Source: Sphingobacteriales bacterium (GTDB lineage Bacteria; Bacteroidota; Bacteroidia; Sphingobacteriales; Sphingobacteriaceae). Taken from it: 64,000 nt of DNA. A model generated the notes under the pieces. The model saw only the letters and a list, made by a program, of their open reading frames with translations. It did no database searches and was not told the origin of the DNA. A program made the position numbers and the translations under genes. Below are positions 32,268-41,561 of the stretch, piece after piece. Each line of letters starts with the position of its first letter. The first letter of the stretch is position 1. The DNA is taken from contig JACXVB010000001.1 of the NCBI GenBank assembly GCA_014763615.1, forward strand, positions 124,001 through 188,000, in the 5' to 3' direction.

Positions 32268-33752
32268 TTGTCGACACTCAAAAAATTTGCAGGTCAAACA
32301 GCCATTTACGGAATTAGCACCGTTGCCTCCCGTATTTTAAATTTCTTCCTAACCCCTATTTATACAAGGGTTTATGCTCCAAAGGTTTATGGGATTTTCA
32401 CCGAAATGTACAGCTATGCCTCCATTTTAAATGCGCTGCTGGCTTTTGGGATGGAGACTACTTTCTTTAGGTATTTGAATAAAAAGGAAGGACAAAAGGA
32501 GTTAATTTATAGCAATACATTTCTGGTAGTTGCCTTTACAAGTACCCTTTTTCTCATCAGTAGTTTAATTTTTATCCACCCAATTGCTGTGTGGATGCAG
32601 GATGGAAAAGATACTTCATTAGCCAATTACACCACTTACATCAAATTTTTTATTTGGATTTTGGTAGTGGATGCTTTAAGTGTGGTCCCATTTGCCAAAG
32701 TGCGGGCAGAAGGAAAACCTGGACGTTACTCCGTTATCAAATTGATAAACGTTTTAACTTTTATTGGGCTCAACCTGGTATTCATTTTTTTGATTCCGTT
32801 CCTCATTGAACATCACTTAATTTTTAGCCAAACTTTGGCCTCTTGGTATCGGCCGCAGTGGGTGGGTTATGTTTTTATCTCTAACCTTATATCCAGTATT
32901 TTAACCTTCTTATTATTGATACCTGAGTTATTGCAACTTAAATTGACGCCTAACAAATCATTAATATTAGAGATGTTTTCTTATAGTTGGCCAGTACTCA
33001 TCGCTAACTTATCGTTTATCATCAATGAAAATATTGATAAAATATTTTTGAGTCAGCTTTTGCCGGCAGATATCAGTAATGCCCAAGTGGGTATTTATGG
33101 AGCATGCAGTAAAATCGCGATTTTCTTGAGCATTTTTATCATGGCTTTCAGACTAGGAGCAGAACCTTTCTTTTTTAATCACGCTAAAAGCAAAAATTCT
33201 GGTCAAACTTATGCCATCATCATGAATTATTTTGTGTTGGCCATAAGTATCATTTTTGTGGGTATCGTGGCTAACATAGAAATCCTGAAAAGATTTATAG
33301 ACCATCATTATTGGGTAGGTTTAGATGTAGTCCCTATTTTATTATTTGGTTATGTGAGTTTGGGTATTTACATGAATCTTTCCATTTGGTATAAATTATC
33401 AGACCAAACCAAGTTTGGCTTGTATATTTCTGGAGTTGGTGCCATTTTAACCATTATTTTAAACGTTCTTTTTATACCAAAATATGGCTATATGGCATCG
33501 GCTTGGATATCTTTAATTGCTTATACCAGCATGATGATTTTGTCTTATATCTTAGGGAAACGAAACTATCCCATTCCTTATGATTTGAAAAGAAATATCG
33601 CTTATCTCATCCTTTCTATTGTTATTGTTTGGTTTTCTTTTGTGTTCTTCCATAGAAATTTAATCATTGGTAATGGGTTGTTTATCGGCTTTGGATTAGT
33701 AATTTTATACTTCGAGCGTCATCAAATCAAAAAAATATTATCCAGTTTATGA
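32268..33752 (+). CDS. Polysaccharide flippase (Wzx/MATE-like, oligosaccharide flippase family)
   Basis: 494 residues from a TTG start, with about fourteen hydrophobic helices. The N-terminal [23 protein letters not shown] and [21 protein letters not shown] (two separate stretches) are typical for polysaccharide biosynthesis proteins that flip lipid-linked repeat units. The loop [14 protein letters not shown] and the C-terminal [16 protein letters not shown] also match. Translational coupling to dut by an ATGA overlap. Likely partner of the O-antigen or exopolysaccharide genes, but those are not adjacent. Confidence 0.87.
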   Translation: MSTLKKFAGQTAIYGISTVASRILNFFLTPIYTRVYAPKVYGIFTEMYSYASILNALLAFGMETTFFRYLNKKEGQKELIYSNTFLVVAFTSTLFLISSLIFIHPIAVWMQDGKDTSLANYTTYIKFFIWILVVDALSVVPFAKVRAEGKPGRYSVIKLINVLTFIGLNLVFIFLIPFLIEHHLIFSQTLASWYRPQWVGYVFISNLISSILTFLLLIPELLQLKLTPNKSLILEMFSYSWPVLIANLSFIINENIDKIFLSQLLPADISNAQVGIYGACSKIAIFLSIFIMAFRLGAEPFFFNHAKSKNSGQTYAIIMNYFVLAISIIFVGIVANIEILKRFIDHHYWVGLDVVPILLFGYVSLGIYMNLSIWYKLSDQTKFGLYISGVGAILTIILNVLFIPKYGYMASAWISLIAYTSMMILSYILGKRNYPIPYDLKRNIAYLILSIVIVWFSFVFFHRNLIIGNGLFIGFGLVILYFERHQIKKILSSL

Positions 33753-34183
33753 GAATAAAAATCATCAATAAATCATCACATCCCTTACCTGCTTATGAAA
33801 CTTTAGCTTCTGCGGGGATGGATTTGAGAGCCAATTTAGACGAAATGATTAGGCTAAAGCCGATGGAGAGAAAATTAATCCCGACTGGATTATTTATAGA
33901 ATTACCTTTAGGTTTTGAGGCTCAAATTAGACCGAGAAGTGGCTTGGCCTATAAATTTGGGATTAGTATTGTGAATGCTCCGGGGACTATTGATGCCGAT
34001 TATCGTGGCGAAATCAAGGTTTTATTGGTGAATCTTTCTCAAGAAGATTTTCAAATCCAGAATGGAGACCGCATTGCACAAATGGTGATAGCAAAGCATG
34101 AAAAAGCGGAGTGGGAACAAGTAGATGAGCTATCAGAAACAGAAAGAGGAGTAGGCGGTTACGGACATACGGGGGTGAAATAA
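33749..34183 (+). CDS. dut: dUTP diphosphatase
   Basis: 144 residues of the trimeric dUTPase family, with the five motifs in order: [31 protein letters not shown] (catalytic Asp in IDADYRG), [10 protein letters not shown] and the C-terminal arm [10 protein letters not shown]. It removes dUTP to prevent uracil incorporation and supplies dUMP. The ATG overlaps the flippase stop (ATGA) and the TPR gene starts one base later. Confidence 0.95.
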   Translation: MRIKIINKSSHPLPAYETLASAGMDLRANLDEMIRLKPMERKLIPTGLFIELPLGFEAQIRPRSGLAYKFGISIVNAPGTIDADYRGEIKVLLVNLSQEDFQIQNGDRIAQMVIAKHEKAEWEQVDELSETERGVGGYGHTGVK

Positions 34184-34184
34184 T

Positions 34185-35927
34185 ATGAAATTCAATTATC
34201 GCTTTTGCTTAGTTTTTCCAATACTTTTGTGGTGCAGTTTGGTGTTTGCTCAAAAAAATAAGGCTAAAAACCAAGAAGTGGTGATTGTTGCTGGTAAGGT
34301 ACTTAGTGCAGAAGATAGCAGCAGAGTAACCCAACTCTATTACGAGGCCATCAAAGAAAAAATCATTGAGAATACAGTGCTAGCGATAGATTATTTTAAT
34401 CAGATTTTACAAATTGACCCTTCAAACCATAATGCCTTTTATCAGTTAGCTCAAATTTATTATAATAAAGGCGATGAGCAACAAGCTAAAGAAAATGCGC
34501 AAAAAGCAGTTACCATAAAAACTGATAATGAGTGGTATTGGTTGCTTTTGGCTAATATTTATCAGCAGCAGCAAGATTATAATTTGTTGAATTATGCTTT
34601 AAATGAGTTGATAAAACTTTCTCCTAATAAAGTTGAATATTTTTTTGATAAAGCAGAAGCGTTAGAGATGTTGGGTAAAGATGATGAGGCACTAGATATT
34701 TATCAGCATCTGGAACAGCAAATTGGCTTAACAGATGACATTTTACGTGGCAGGCAAAAGATTTACTTAAAAAAAGGAGAAATAGATAAGGCTGCCGCCG
34801 ATTTACATCAGTTGATGCTCAATAATCCTTCAGATGTGCGTTACCTGCTTTATTTGGGTGATTTATATTATTCTAACAAAAGATTTGATGACGCCTTAAA
34901 AGTCTATCAGCAAGCAAAAGCTTTAGACTCTTCTAATCCTTTTACCAGCTTAGCTATTGCGCAAATTTTGGCAAGTGAGCAGAAAAATGAGGAAGCTTTT
35001 GATGAATTTAAAAATGCATTTCAGTCTCCGCAGCTAAATATTGATCAAAAAGTTAAAATCGTACTTCAATACTTTAAGGCTTTTCCTGATGCAAAAGCAA
35101 CGAATGAAGCAGAGCAATTGGCTCAGATCTTAACGAAAGTTCATCCTGATGATCCAAAAGCATTTTCTATTTATGGCGATGTTCTTTATCAAAAAAATGA
35201 TTTAAAGAATGCTAAGATTGCTTACCAAGAAGCTTTAGCACTCAATAAAAATGTGTTTGCCATTTGGGATCAGCTATGTAGAATTGAGCTTTCTTTGAAT
35301 GATATAGACGGTTTAATTCAAACCGGTGAAGAAGCTTTAACTTTATTCCCAAACCAGTATCAGCTTTACTTTTATACCGCTTTGGCTTATCATCAAAAAG
35401 GAAATGATCAAAAAGCTATTAGTTATTTTAATCAATGTTTAGCTTTTGATATTGATGATAAAAATATTAAATCTCAGATATACAGTAATTTAGCAGAGGC
35501 TTATCAGAGCCAAAAGAAATACAAAGAATCTGATGATGCCTATGAAAAAGCATTAGACTTGGCACCTAGAGATGCTTACACCTTAAATAATTATGCGTAC
35601 TTTTTATCGTTAAGAGGAGAGCATTTGGATAAAGCTGAAATGATGTCTTTAAAGTCTAATCAGTTAGAACCTAACAACGCTGCTTTTCAAGATACCTATG
35701 CTTGGGTTTTATTTAAGCTAAAAAAGTACAAAGACGCTCAAGTTTGGATTCAAAAAGCCATTGCCAATAACCCTAAAAGTGCCACACAATTTGAGCATTT
35801 GGGAGATATTTTATATCAATTAGGAGATTTGGATGGAGCTTTAGAAAACTGGAAAAAAGCTTTAGAATTAAATCCATCAAAAACATTAGTTCAACAGAAA
35901 ATCAATGAAAAGAAATATTTGGAGTAA
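34185..35927 (+). CDS. Exported TPR-repeat protein
   Basis: 580 residues. A signal peptide is cleaved near LVFA-QKN (about residue 23). The rest is tandem tetratricopeptide repeats, about twelve by eye, e.g. NAFYQLAQIYYNKGDEQQAKENAQKA, PSDVRYLLYLGDLYYSNK and SNLAEAYQSQKKYKESDDAY (read over several stretches). It is a periplasmic or membrane-associated protein-interaction scaffold. Its end overlaps the DUF4292 lipoprotein gene by 23 bases. The neighbourhood of dut, DUF4292 and EnvC suggests an envelope assembly role, not a defined one. Confidence 0.88.
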   Translation: MKFNYRFCLVFPILLWCSLVFAQKNKAKNQEVVIVAGKVLSAEDSSRVTQLYYEAIKEKIIENTVLAIDYFNQILQIDPSNHNAFYQLAQIYYNKGDEQQAKENAQKAVTIKTDNEWYWLLLANIYQQQQDYNLLNYALNELIKLSPNKVEYFFDKAEALEMLGKDDEALDIYQHLEQQIGLTDDILRGRQKIYLKKGEIDKAAADLHQLMLNNPSDVRYLLYLGDLYYSNKRFDDALKVYQQAKALDSSNPFTSLAIAQILASEQKNEEAFDEFKNAFQSPQLNIDQKVKIVLQYFKAFPDAKATNEAEQLAQILTKVHPDDPKAFSIYGDVLYQKNDLKNAKIAYQEALALNKNVFAIWDQLCRIELSLNDIDGLIQTGEEALTLFPNQYQLYFYTALAYHQKGNDQKAISYFNQCLAFDIDDKNIKSQIYSNLAEAYQSQKKYKESDDAYEKALDLAPRDAYTLNNYAYFLSLRGEHLDKAEMMSLKSNQLEPNNAAFQDTYAWVLFKLKKYKDAQVWIQKAIANNPKSATQFEHLGDILYQLGDLDGALENWKKALELNPSKTLVQQKINEKKYLE

Positions 35928-36687
35928 ATTAATTATCTGTTTTTTTTGTCTGATTTTATTCTCTTGTAAAGCCAAGAAATCAGTTTTAAACGCCTCATCA
36001 ACAATAAAATCTCCTGAACAAACCAATGCTCAATATGTAGATTCTATCCAGCTACATCAAAACGATTTTAAAACTTTCATTACTAAAGCAAACACTAAAT
36101 TAAATTTAGACGGCAAGGAGTTTGATGTGACCCTCAACATCAGAATCAAAAAAGGCGAAGGAATTTGGGTTTCTATTACGGCAATTGCCGGATTAGAAGT
36201 GGCCAGAGCTCTAATCACCCCAGATAGTTTGCAGGTGATGGACCGGATTAATACCGAGTATTTGCAAAAGCCTTTTAGTTACCTTAAAACTTTTACCAAT
36301 CCGCAGGTTGATTATGCCACTTTAGAATCTTTGTTGGTGGGTAATATTGTTCCGCTAGCTTTAAATAGTAACAATCAATTTTTAATGAATAATGAAGGGT
36401 TAAATTTAGCAGGAAGTAACGGAGCTTTAAATTTCGCGTTGTTACTCAATAAAAGTTTTAAAGCTTTTAAAACAGATTTAAGTGACAACCAAGCGCAACA
36501 AAGCTTAGAAGTTAAGGTCACAGATTTTGAAAAAATCGAAGAGCAATTGTTTCCTAAGAGTATCAGTTTGGCCTCGCAAGCAGGCAAGCAACAAATTTCT
36601 GTAGAAATGGTTTATAATAAAATTCAGTTAGATGTTCCGGTTGAGTTTCCTTTTAATGTCCCGAAAAGATTTTCAGTGATAGACTAA
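35905..36687 (+). CDS. DUF4292 lipoprotein, possible LolB-like
   Basis: 260 residues. The lipobox is ILFSC with Cys21, followed by KAKK, basic rather than the acidic surface signal, so it should face the periplasm. The body fits the DUF4292 family: FKTFITKANTKLNLDGKEFD, then VTLNIRIKKGEGIWVSIT and a series of long amphipathic strands of the half-barrel type seen in LolA/LolB. As I recall, the family belongs to the LolA/LolB fold group, so it may help insert lipoproteins in the outer membrane; this is inference. Overlaps the TPR gene. Confidence 0.8.
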   Translation: MKRNIWSKLIICFFCLILFSCKAKKSVLNASSTIKSPEQTNAQYVDSIQLHQNDFKTFITKANTKLNLDGKEFDVTLNIRIKKGEGIWVSITAIAGLEVARALITPDSLQVMDRINTEYLQKPFSYLKTFTNPQVDYATLESLLVGNIVPLALNSNNQFLMNNEGLNLAGSNGALNFALLLNKSFKAFKTDLSDNQAQQSLEVKVTDFEKIEEQLFPKSISLASQAGKQQISVEMVYNKIQLDVPVEFPFNVPKRFSVID

Positions 36688-36693
36688 ATTAAA

Positions 36694-36701
36694 TACCTTT
36701 G
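36694..36701 (+). promoter_or_regulatory. -7 element upstream of the EnvC-like gene
   Basis: TACCTTTG followed by C is an exact Bacteroidota -7 box, beginning 7 bases after the DUF4292 stop and ending 39 bases before the EnvC-like ATG. It suggests an internal promoter. A TTG -33 element is not obvious. Confidence 0.45.
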
Positions 36702-36740
36702 CCCCTAATATGCGTTCAAGCCTTTAAAACATTTGATTGA

Positions 36741-37976
36741 ATGAAAAAACTCAGAATTATCTTTATCCTATTTATTTTGTTTTCGGGAGTTCAGGCTTTT
36801 GCACAAAGCAGAGCAGAGCTAGAGCGGAAGAAAGCGCAGTTGAATAAAGATATTGAGATGATTAACAATACCTTATCTAAAACTGCTAACAATAAAAAAG
36901 TAACCTTAAAACAGTTGAACGCTTTGAGAGCTCAGATTAGGTTAAGGCAATCAAAAATTAATACCATTAATTCTGAGATTAGGTTATTAGATGGGCAGAT
37001 TAATGAAAATTTAAATCAAGTAAGGTCTTTACAAGCTCAGTTAAAACAATTAAAAGAAGATTATGCAGCCATGATTAGGTTTGCACAAAAAAATCAGGGT
37101 GCTTACAGTAAACTCATGTATATTTTTGCCGCAAAGGATTTTAATCAGGCTTATAAAAGGATGAAATACTTGCAGCAATTTGGCGAATACCGACAAAAGC
37201 AAGCAAAATACATTGAGAATACTCAAGCATCTTTAAAAAATAAAATCGCTCTACTCAATAAAAATAAGCAGGAAAAGGATCATTTATTAGGAGATCAAGA
37301 AAAGGAAAAAAATACTTTAGGTGTTGCTCAAAAAAAACAGATTAAAGTGGTGAGCAGTTTAACCTCGCAAGAAAGAAAATTAAAGCAAAATCTTGCTCAA
37401 AAGCAAAGGGAAGCTCAAAAATTAGATCGATTAATACAAAGAGAGATTGAATTGGCAAGAAAAAAAGCTGAGGAAGAAGCTAGAGCCGCCGCTGCGAAAG
37501 CAAAATCTGAAGGCAAAACAGCCCCTAATTCAAAGAATAATACCGGATCTATTCTAAATTCGACCCCGGAAGCTTTAAAACTTTCTGCTGATTTTGTGAG
37601 TAATCGAGGTAAATTACCTTGGCCTGTAGCCAATGGCGTGGTGACCCAATATGCCGGAATGCAAAAGATACAGAATGTTACTGTTGAAAATACCGGATGG
37701 ACCATTCAAACCAATCCGAGTGCAGCTATTCGCTCTGTGTTTAGCGGCGAAGTAAGAACCGTTTTAAACCTTTATGGATATAATTTAGTACTCATACAGC
37801 ATGGTCAATTTTTCACTGCATACAAATTTCATGGTTCAGCTTCTGTTTCAAAAGGAGATAAAGTAAAAGTTAAACAAATCATTGGTAAAGCAGGAGACCA
37901 AGCAGAGATTGAATTTCATATTTATAAAGATAAACAAGAGCTGGATCCCAAATCTTGGTTAGCTCCAGAAGAATAA
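36741..37976 (+). CDS. EnvC-type murein hydrolase activator (degenerate M23)
   Basis: 411 residues. A signal peptide is cleaved near AFA-QSR. A long coiled coil follows (about 22-245, ELERKKAQLNKDIEMINNTL and later RKAEEEARAA-like runs). The C-terminal LytM/M23 domain (about 290-408) keeps its fold signatures (LPWPVANGVVTQY, VFSGEVRTV, SKGDKVKVKQIIGKAGD) but has lost the zinc ligands: HxGxD becomes N317-TGW-T321 and HLH becomes E389-IE391. Such proteins do not cut peptidoglycan but activate cell-division amidases. The partner amidase is not in the window. Confidence 0.88.
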   Translation: MKKLRIIFILFILFSGVQAFAQSRAELERKKAQLNKDIEMINNTLSKTANNKKVTLKQLNALRAQIRLRQSKINTINSEIRLLDGQINENLNQVRSLQAQLKQLKEDYAAMIRFAQKNQGAYSKLMYIFAAKDFNQAYKRMKYLQQFGEYRQKQAKYIENTQASLKNKIALLNKNKQEKDHLLGDQEKEKNTLGVAQKKQIKVVSSLTSQERKLKQNLAQKQREAQKLDRLIQREIELARKKAEEEARAAAAKAKSEGKTAPNSKNNTGSILNSTPEALKLSADFVSNRGKLPWPVANGVVTQYAGMQKIQNVTVENTGWTIQTNPSAAIRSVFSGEVRTVLNLYGYNLVLIQHGQFFTAYKFHGSASVSKGDKVKVKQIIGKAGDQAEIEFHIYKDKQELDPKSWLAPEE

Positions 37977-38013
37977 TCTTTTTTAAAAAAGAGCAAGAAA
38001 ATAAAAATACTTA

Positions 38014-38021
38014 TATTTACA
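38014..38021 (+). promoter_or_regulatory. Candidate -7 element of the tatA pair
   Basis: TATATTTA, one mismatch to TAnnTTTG, ends 19 bases before the first tatA ATG at 38040. Confidence 0.35.
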
Positions 38022-38039
38022 TTCTTTTTTAAACACACG

Positions 38040-38384
38040 ATGATGCACAGCAGCGTTCTATTATTTCTAAATATGGGTACTCCAGAAGTTATTCTTATTT
38101 TACTCGCTGCCCTACTTCTTTTTGGAGGCGAAAAATTACCAGAATTGGCAAGAGGGTTGGGTAAAGGAATTAGAGAATTTAAAGATGCATCGGATGGCGT
38201 AAAAAGAGAAATTCATAGAAATATTAACGAGTTAACTGCAGACGAGGAGTTAAAACGTAATGAGGAATTAGAAAGAGAGAGACAACAAAATAAATTATCT
38301 GCGCCTGATAATCAGGAAGCAGCAGAAAATAAAGTTGTTGAATCAAAGGAAAAGTCAGAAATTTTAAACAATCAAAATCAATAG
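38040..38384 (+). CDS. tatA: TatA/TatB-like twin-arginine translocase subunit, long form
   Basis: 114 residues. A short N-terminal extension (MMHSSVLLFLN) leads into the TatA core MGTPEVILILLAALLLFGG (single membrane helix), the hinge EKLPELARGLGKGIREFKDA and an amphipathic helix. A long, highly charged, low-complexity tail of about 60 residues follows (ELERERQQNK, VVESKEKSEI). The core carries the F-G-x-x-K-L-P-E-L-x-R motif. TatA oligomers form the transport path for folded proteins with twin-arginine signals. The long tail recalls TatB but the core is TatA-type. A second tatA follows after 3 bases. TatC is outside the window. Confidence 0.9.
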   Translation: MMHSSVLLFLNMGTPEVILILLAALLLFGGEKLPELARGLGKGIREFKDASDGVKREIHRNINELTADEELKRNEELERERQQNKLSAPDNQEAAENKVVESKEKSEILNNQNQ

Positions 38385-38387
38385 AAA

Positions 38388-38552
38388 ATGGGTTTAGGTG
38401 CTCCAGAAATTATTTTAATCGCAGCATTAATTTTGCTTTTGTTCGGCGGTAAGAAAATTCCAGAATTAATGAGAGGTTTAGGAAAAGGTGTAAGGGAATT
38501 TAAAGATGCCCAAAATGGTGTGGACAAGTCTGAAAAATCAGAAGATAAGTAA
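38388..38552 (+). CDS. tatA: TatA twin-arginine translocase subunit, short form
   Basis: 54 residues. The frame begins [20 protein letters not shown], continues [14 protein letters not shown] and then [11 protein letters not shown], with a short charged end (EKSEDK). It has the same membrane helix, hinge and amphipathic helix as the preceding gene but lacks the long tail. Located 3 bases after the long form and therefore co-transcribed. Tandem duplication with later divergence, or a TatA/TatB pair, would explain it. The terminator at 38592 closes the unit. Confidence 0.9.
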   Translation: MGLGAPEIILIAALILLLFGGKKIPELMRGLGKGVREFKDAQNGVDKSEKSEDK

Positions 38553-38591
38553 TTAAATGTTCTTTTAATCCTAAATAAATGGGATTCTATT

Positions 38592-38640
38592 AACCTTGAA
38601 TGATCGAAATGTTTAATTTCGGGCACTCAAGGTTTTGTTT
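38592..38640 (+). terminator. Terminator of the tatA pair
   Basis: AACCTTGA (38592-38599) pairs with TCAAGGTT (38627-38634), followed by TTGTTTT. A smaller inner hairpin (GAAAT with ATTTC) lies inside. The T-tract is only a few bases upstream of the gatA ATG at 38647. Confidence 0.6.
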
Positions 38641-38646
38641 TGTAAA

Positions 38647-40095
38647 ATGGTCACAGAGAAAATTAAATCATATTCTAGATTTTCAGATTTACAATCTGAT
38701 CTAAAAAGTGGAATAGTTACTATAGAAGATTTAATCCATTACTATACTGCTCGTATAAAAGAGTATCAGCATCTTAATGCTTTTCTAGAAGTTTTTGAAG
38801 AGGAAGCTTTAAAAAGAGCTGTTGAAATTCAAGAGAAAATAACTAATGGAACTGCCGGTAAACTGGCCGGAATGATCATTGGTATAAAAGATAATATTTC
38901 TTATAAAGGTCATGAGATGACCGCCTCTTCCAAAATATTAAAAGGATATCAGGCAGTATATTCAGCCACAGTTGTTGAAAGAATTTTAGCAGAAGATGCC
39001 ATCATTATAGGCAGATTAAACTGTGATGAATTTGCGATGGGAGCCTCCAACGAGACATCCTATTTCGGGCCGGTAAAAAACTTTGCCGATGAAAGAAAAG
39101 TATCTGGCGGTTCTTCTGGCGGTTCTGCGGTTGCTGTGCAAGCTAATTTGTGTTATGCCTCCTTAGCTTCTGATACCGGAGGTTCTATCCGCCAGCCGGC
39201 TGCATTTTGCGGTGTAGTAGGTTTAAAACCTACTTATGCCCGTGTTTCTAGATATGGTGTTGTAGCTTATGCATCTTCTTTTGACCAAGTTGGTCCTATT
39301 GCTAAATCAGTAGAAGATGCCGCTTTAATTTTAGAAGTGATAGCCGGAAGAGATCCTCATGATGCTACTTCATCTTCAGAAGAAGTACCTGCGTATTCTC
39401 AAAAGCTAGTTCATCCTAAAAAACAGAAAATCGCTTATATAAAAGAAACATTACATTCAGAAGGGCTTGATCCGGAAATAAAAAATAACGTATTAAGCCA
39501 AATAGAAAAATTAAGAGCTGAAGGACATAGCGTAGAGCCTGTTTCTTTTGAATATTTAGATTATGTGGTAGCTACTTACTATATTTTGACTACCGCAGAA
39601 GCTTCTTCTAATTTGGCGAGATATGATGGCGTTCATTACGGATACAGAAGTAATGAATCAAAAGACTTAATTTCTACGTACAAGAAATCCAGATCCGAAG
39701 GATTTGGCGATGAAGTGAAACGTAGAATTATGTTGGGCACTTTTGTTCTAAGTGCTGGATATTATGATGCTTATTATTCAAGAGCACAAAAAGTAAGGAG
39801 ATTGATTAAGGAAAAAATGGATAAAATTTTAGAAGATTTTGATTTTATCATTACGCCAACAACTCCTACTCCTGCTTTTAATATCGGAGAGCAAATTACC
39901 GATCCGGTAGTGATGTATCTGGCGGATATTTTTACTGTTGGCGCTTCTTTAGCAGGTTTACCCGCAATTTCTATTCCATCAGGTAAGAATAGCGAAGGTT
40001 TACCGTTAGGTTTACAAGTAATTGGTAAAAGGTTTAATGAAACCGCATTATTAGCATTTTCAAATTATTTTAATCACCTTAACACAGACTCATAA
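38647..40095 (+). CDS. gatA: Glutamyl-tRNA(Gln)/aspartyl-tRNA(Asn) amidotransferase subunit A
   Basis: 482 residues from ATG 38647; an in-frame TTG at 38635 lies in the terminator region and is rejected. Amidase-signature catalytic triad: Lys in IGIKDNISYKG, cis-Ser in VSGGSSGGSAVAV, and nucleophile Ser in SDTGGSIRQPAAF. GatA-specific blocks are GRLNCDEFAMGASNETS, GVVGLKPTYARVSRYG and FVLSAGYYDAYYSRAQKVR. It releases ammonia from glutamine for transamidation of misacylated tRNA; GatB and GatC are not nearby. Confidence 0.94.
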   Translation: MVTEKIKSYSRFSDLQSDLKSGIVTIEDLIHYYTARIKEYQHLNAFLEVFEEEALKRAVEIQEKITNGTAGKLAGMIIGIKDNISYKGHEMTASSKILKGYQAVYSATVVERILAEDAIIIGRLNCDEFAMGASNETSYFGPVKNFADERKVSGGSSGGSAVAVQANLCYASLASDTGGSIRQPAAFCGVVGLKPTYARVSRYGVVAYASSFDQVGPIAKSVEDAALILEVIAGRDPHDATSSSEEVPAYSQKLVHPKKQKIAYIKETLHSEGLDPEIKNNVLSQIEKLRAEGHSVEPVSFEYLDYVVATYYILTTAEASSNLARYDGVHYGYRSNESKDLISTYKKSRSEGFGDEVKRRIMLGTFVLSAGYYDAYYSRAQKVRRLIKEKMDKILEDFDFIITPTTPTPAFNIGEQITDPVVMYLADIFTVGASLAGLPAISIPSGKNSEGLPLGLQVIGKRFNETALLAFSNYFNHLNTDS

Positions 40096-40127
40096 ATTTG
40101 AATAAATAAAAATTTAAACTAAAAGAA

Positions 40128-41561
40128 ATGAAGAGAATCCTTGTATTCATTTGTTGCACATTTTTAACACTCCACTTTTCTGCCAACGCTCAAACAAAAA
40201 TAAAATCAGATTCTGTTAGATTGGGGAAAATCAGTCCTAAAGAATTGAAAATCATCAAGAACCTATTGAAATCAGATTCAGTTCGTTTATCAAGTAATAC
40301 CGCTTTACAAGCCGAGATTTATAAATTTAATCCAAATCTCATTTATAAATATCGTTTAGATTCCATTCCAAGTACAGTTTCTTTAGACTATAATGATGAT
40401 GTACAACAGCAAATAGATATTTTTCTTACCAAGCGTAAGGATCAAATCTCGAAAATGATCTCCTTGGGAAAATACTATTTCCCGATTTTTGAAAAAGCAT
40501 TAGCATCTTATCAAATACCTAAAGAGTTTGAGTATTTACCAATTATAGAATCGTCTATGAATCCTTTTGCAGTTTCAAGAGTTGGCGCAACAGGCTTATG
40601 GCAGTTTATGTACACAACAGGAAAAATTTATGGTTTAAATATAGATTATTATCAAGACGAAAGAAGAGACCCTATAGCGGCTAGTTATGCGGCCGCAGCT
40701 TATTTAAGAGATGCTTATAACGATTTGGGCGATTGGCTTTTGGCTTTAGCATCTTACAATTGCGGAAAAGGTAATGTTACCAGAGCGATTCAAAGAGCAG
40801 GAGGAGGAAAGAAAACTTTTTGGGAAATTCAGCGCTATTTACCTCGCGAAACTAGAAATTATGTGCCGGCTTTTATTGCTGCAAATTATATGATGAACTA
40901 TTACGATCGTTATGATGATATTATAATTAATCATGATCATCGAATAAAAACGGATTCTGTTTATGTGAATAAGTACTTATCAATCAGTAAAATTGCAAAA
41001 GCGATTGAAATTAGCCCAGAAGTTTTAAGAGAGCTAAATCCGGTTTATAAGAAAGATGTAATTAATGGCTCAATTAATTCTCCAAAGCGTTTAATCATTC
41101 CTGTTTCAGCATATAAAAATTTCCCGCAATTTTTTGAAGCCATGAATTCTGAAACTGCTGATAAAACCGTTAAAATATTTAAAGCTTCTGAAATTCCGAA
41201 TGTTGTGTTGCCTAAAACAACAACACACATTGTTAAAAGAGGAGAAAACTTAGGTAGTATTGCTATCAGATTTCACGTAGAGGTTCAAGATTTAAAAGTT
41301 TGGAATCATTTAAAATCTACCACGATTGTACCCGGTCAAAGATTAGTGGTAAAAATCTTACCTGAACATTCAGCCGCAAAAGAAATTGCTAAACCTAAAC
41401 AAAAATCTGGTTTTTATACCTACAAAGTAAAATCTGGAGACACGCTTTCTGAAATTGCAGAGCGATTTGAAAATGCAACAATTAAAAGCATCAAACAGTT
41501 GAACAACTTAAAAAGCAGTATTCTTTCTGTCGGGATGATTTTGAAAATTTATCAATTTTAA
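40128..41561 (+). CDS. MltD-like lytic transglycosylase with two LysM domains
   Basis: 477 residues. A signal peptide is cleaved near SANA-QTK. The catalytic SLT domain covers about 125-270 with Glu141 in YLPIIESSMNPFAVS, then GATGLWQFMYTTG and WLLALASYNCGKGNVTRA. Two LysM modules follow at about 364-408 (THIVKRGENLGSIAIRF) and 431-477 (YTYKVKSGDTLSEIAERF). It cleaves the glycan backbone to 1,6-anhydro-MurNAc ends in the periplasm. Unlike E. coli MltD it has an ordinary signal peptide with no lipobox. It ends overlapping the mscS gene by four bases. Confidence 0.92.
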   Translation: MKRILVFICCTFLTLHFSANAQTKIKSDSVRLGKISPKELKIIKNLLKSDSVRLSSNTALQAEIYKFNPNLIYKYRLDSIPSTVSLDYNDDVQQQIDIFLTKRKDQISKMISLGKYYFPIFEKALASYQIPKEFEYLPIIESSMNPFAVSRVGATGLWQFMYTTGKIYGLNIDYYQDERRDPIAASYAAAAYLRDAYNDLGDWLLALASYNCGKGNVTRAIQRAGGGKKTFWEIQRYLPRETRNYVPAFIAANYMMNYYDRYDDIIINHDHRIKTDSVYVNKYLSISKIAKAIEISPEVLRELNPVYKKDVINGSINSPKRLIIPVSAYKNFPQFFEAMNSETADKTVKIFKASEIPNVVLPKTTTHIVKRGENLGSIAIRFHVEVQDLKVWNHLKSTTIVPGQRLVVKILPEHSAAKEIAKPKQKSGFYTYKVKSGDTLSEIAERFENATIKSIKQLNNLKSSILSVGMILKIYQF

